Below, in pieces: positions 32,737 to 33,097 of a stretch of 33,097 nucleotides of DNA. The stretch is from an uncultured Clostridium sp. (lineage in GTDB: Bacteria > Bacillota > Clostridia > TANB77 > CAG-508), in assembly GCA_947568535.1 (NCBI GenBank), contig CANOPF010000014.1, forward strand, positions 1 to 33,097. The letters run 5' to 3'. Both the position numbers and the translations under genes were made by a program. The number at the start of each line of letters is the position of its first letter. Positions within the stretch are counted from its first letter, which is position 1. Under the pieces are notes generated by a model, which saw only the letters and a list, made by a program, of their open reading frames with translations, ran no database searches and was not told the origin of the DNA.

Positions 32737-32925
32737 AATATAATTATCCATCACTAGAGCGGAATATGTAAAAAAGCAATGCAAAATAATCTTTGTAGCG
32801 GATGTTCTAAGTTAGAAAATCTTAACTTTAAAGGACAAGTAAAATGTAACTTAGCAGATAATCCAATACAAAAAATAAAACAGATCTTAGGTATACAAGA
32901 AAAAATAGAAGAAAGGAAAATGTAA
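32733..32925 (+). CDS. Small Cys-rich protein, +1 frameshift at CGG 32760
   Basis: ATG 32733 overlaps the preceding gene's stop. The zero frame closes after 12 codons with CGG as codon 10. Skipping C gives a 63-aa protein (YPSLEGICKKAMQNNLCSGC and on) with Cys12, Cys21, Cys24 and Cys38, a plausible zinc-binding set, and a charged C-terminal helix. Its end lies one base before the next ATG. Confidence 0.6.
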
Positions 32926-32926
32926 A

Positions 32927-33097
32927 ATGGATAAAATTCAAGAATTTCAAGAATTTTTAGTTAGAAGTGGATATAGTAATAAATTGTTAGAAAAAGATGA
33001 GAGAATTGAAGCAAGAGGAGATTTAGACCTATATAGAACACAAATAAAAGAACTACCAAACAACTTAAAAGTAGAAGGAGATTTAGACCTACGCAAA
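32927..33097 (+). CDS. Start of a repeat protein with GDLDL units, cut by the window edge
   Basis: 57 aa visible. After a short helical N-terminus, beta-type repeat units appear: ARGDLDLYRTQIKELPNNLK, then VEGDLDL. Phage-encoded proteins with GDLDL..LP.NL.V repeats form right-handed or leucine-rich-like solenoids. The start ATG 32927 follows AAAGGAAAATG. Confidence 0.65.
   Translation, partial: MDKIQEFQEFLVRSGYSNKLLEKDERIEARGDLDLYRTQIKELPNNLKVEGDLDLRK

Larger units (their letters stand above)
26413..33097. mobile_element. Left part of an integrated prophage or ICE
   Basis: Serine recombinase at the edge, a repressor/Cro switch with operators, many small genes in one direction with a few opposite, a replication-type winged-helix gene, and a truncated host gene at the junction. 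No structural genes are in the window, so prophage versus conjugative element is undecided. The element carries five of the nine in-phase CGG +1 sites. Confidence 0.8.

Noticed and set aside
1..33097. tRNA or rRNA genes
   Set aside because: I looked for T-loop and acceptor patterns on both strands and found none that support a tRNA; there is no rRNA-like sequence.

Overview
The window comes from a low-GC (about 30% G+C), AT-codon-biased Gram-positive bacterium, most likely an uncultured, spore-forming gut-type Clostridia. Supporting signs are strong AGGAGG ribosome sites, frequent TTG starts, nearly identical sigma-A promoters (17-bp spacer, often an extended TGn -10), a CwlD-type spore-cortex amidase, the MEP isoprenoid pathway, and a DapF/DapL diaminopimelate route. 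Species cannot be fixed from the sequence.

Layout. 1-1140: the promoter and start of a leftward gene, an IS-like remnant, and a 5'-truncated Ig-like/MORN gene. 1157-3291: operon ispF-ispE-ispD with ATGA overlaps. 3350-4584: rpsF-ssb-rpsR. 4724-9674: DUF4177, an Ig-like anchored protein, an ABC_trans_CmpB-like membrane protein, a receiver-GGDEF protein, the CwlD amidase and an unknown anchored protein. 9927-17993: a giant cyclic beta-1,2-glucan synthase. 18057-19639 (minus): polysaccharide deacetylase and peptidoglycan glycosyltransferase. 19837-21875: dapF-dapL. 21931-25987: orphan prepilin-like gene, HD hydrolase, ruvA, rarA and two half-size TauE/SafE proteins. From about 26413 to the window end lies an integrated element (prophage or ICE). 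It has a large serine recombinase at its edge, a LexA-type repressor with three matching 16-bp operators and divergent promoters, a Cro-like gene, a run of very small early genes, at least one candidate structured RNA, and a replication-type winged-helix protein.

Main discovery. Every codon-phase CGG I can find in this window (nine sites in eight genes) sits exactly where the reading frame must move by +1, so that C is skipped and GGN (glycine) is read. The sites are in the GGDEF protein, in CwlD, twice in rarA, and in five genes of the element. Once each C is skipped, the genes rejoin into full-length, recognisable or start/stop-coupled products, and conserved glycines are restored (the second Gly of GGDDF, the zinc-loop Gly of CwlD, and the Gly of the RarA GQEHxxG motif). 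No intact gene (nearly 8,000 codons) uses CGG in phase, although CGG occurs over 30 times in the other two phases. Random sequencing indels or decay do not predict this phase lock. The best explanation is that CGG is unassigned or specially decoded in this lineage and acts as a +1 frameshift (four-base CGGN) signal used by both host and mobile element.

Other points of interest: four hairpin units at about 25-nt spacing in a GC-rich non-coding stretch (29461-29553), a GC-rich leftward mini-gene (31190-31294) inside the element, overlapping antisense small membrane genes (30042-30446), hairpins that enclose the ribosome sites of the glucan synthase and of cwlD, and a host Cys-rich gene that seems to have lost its start at the integration junction.
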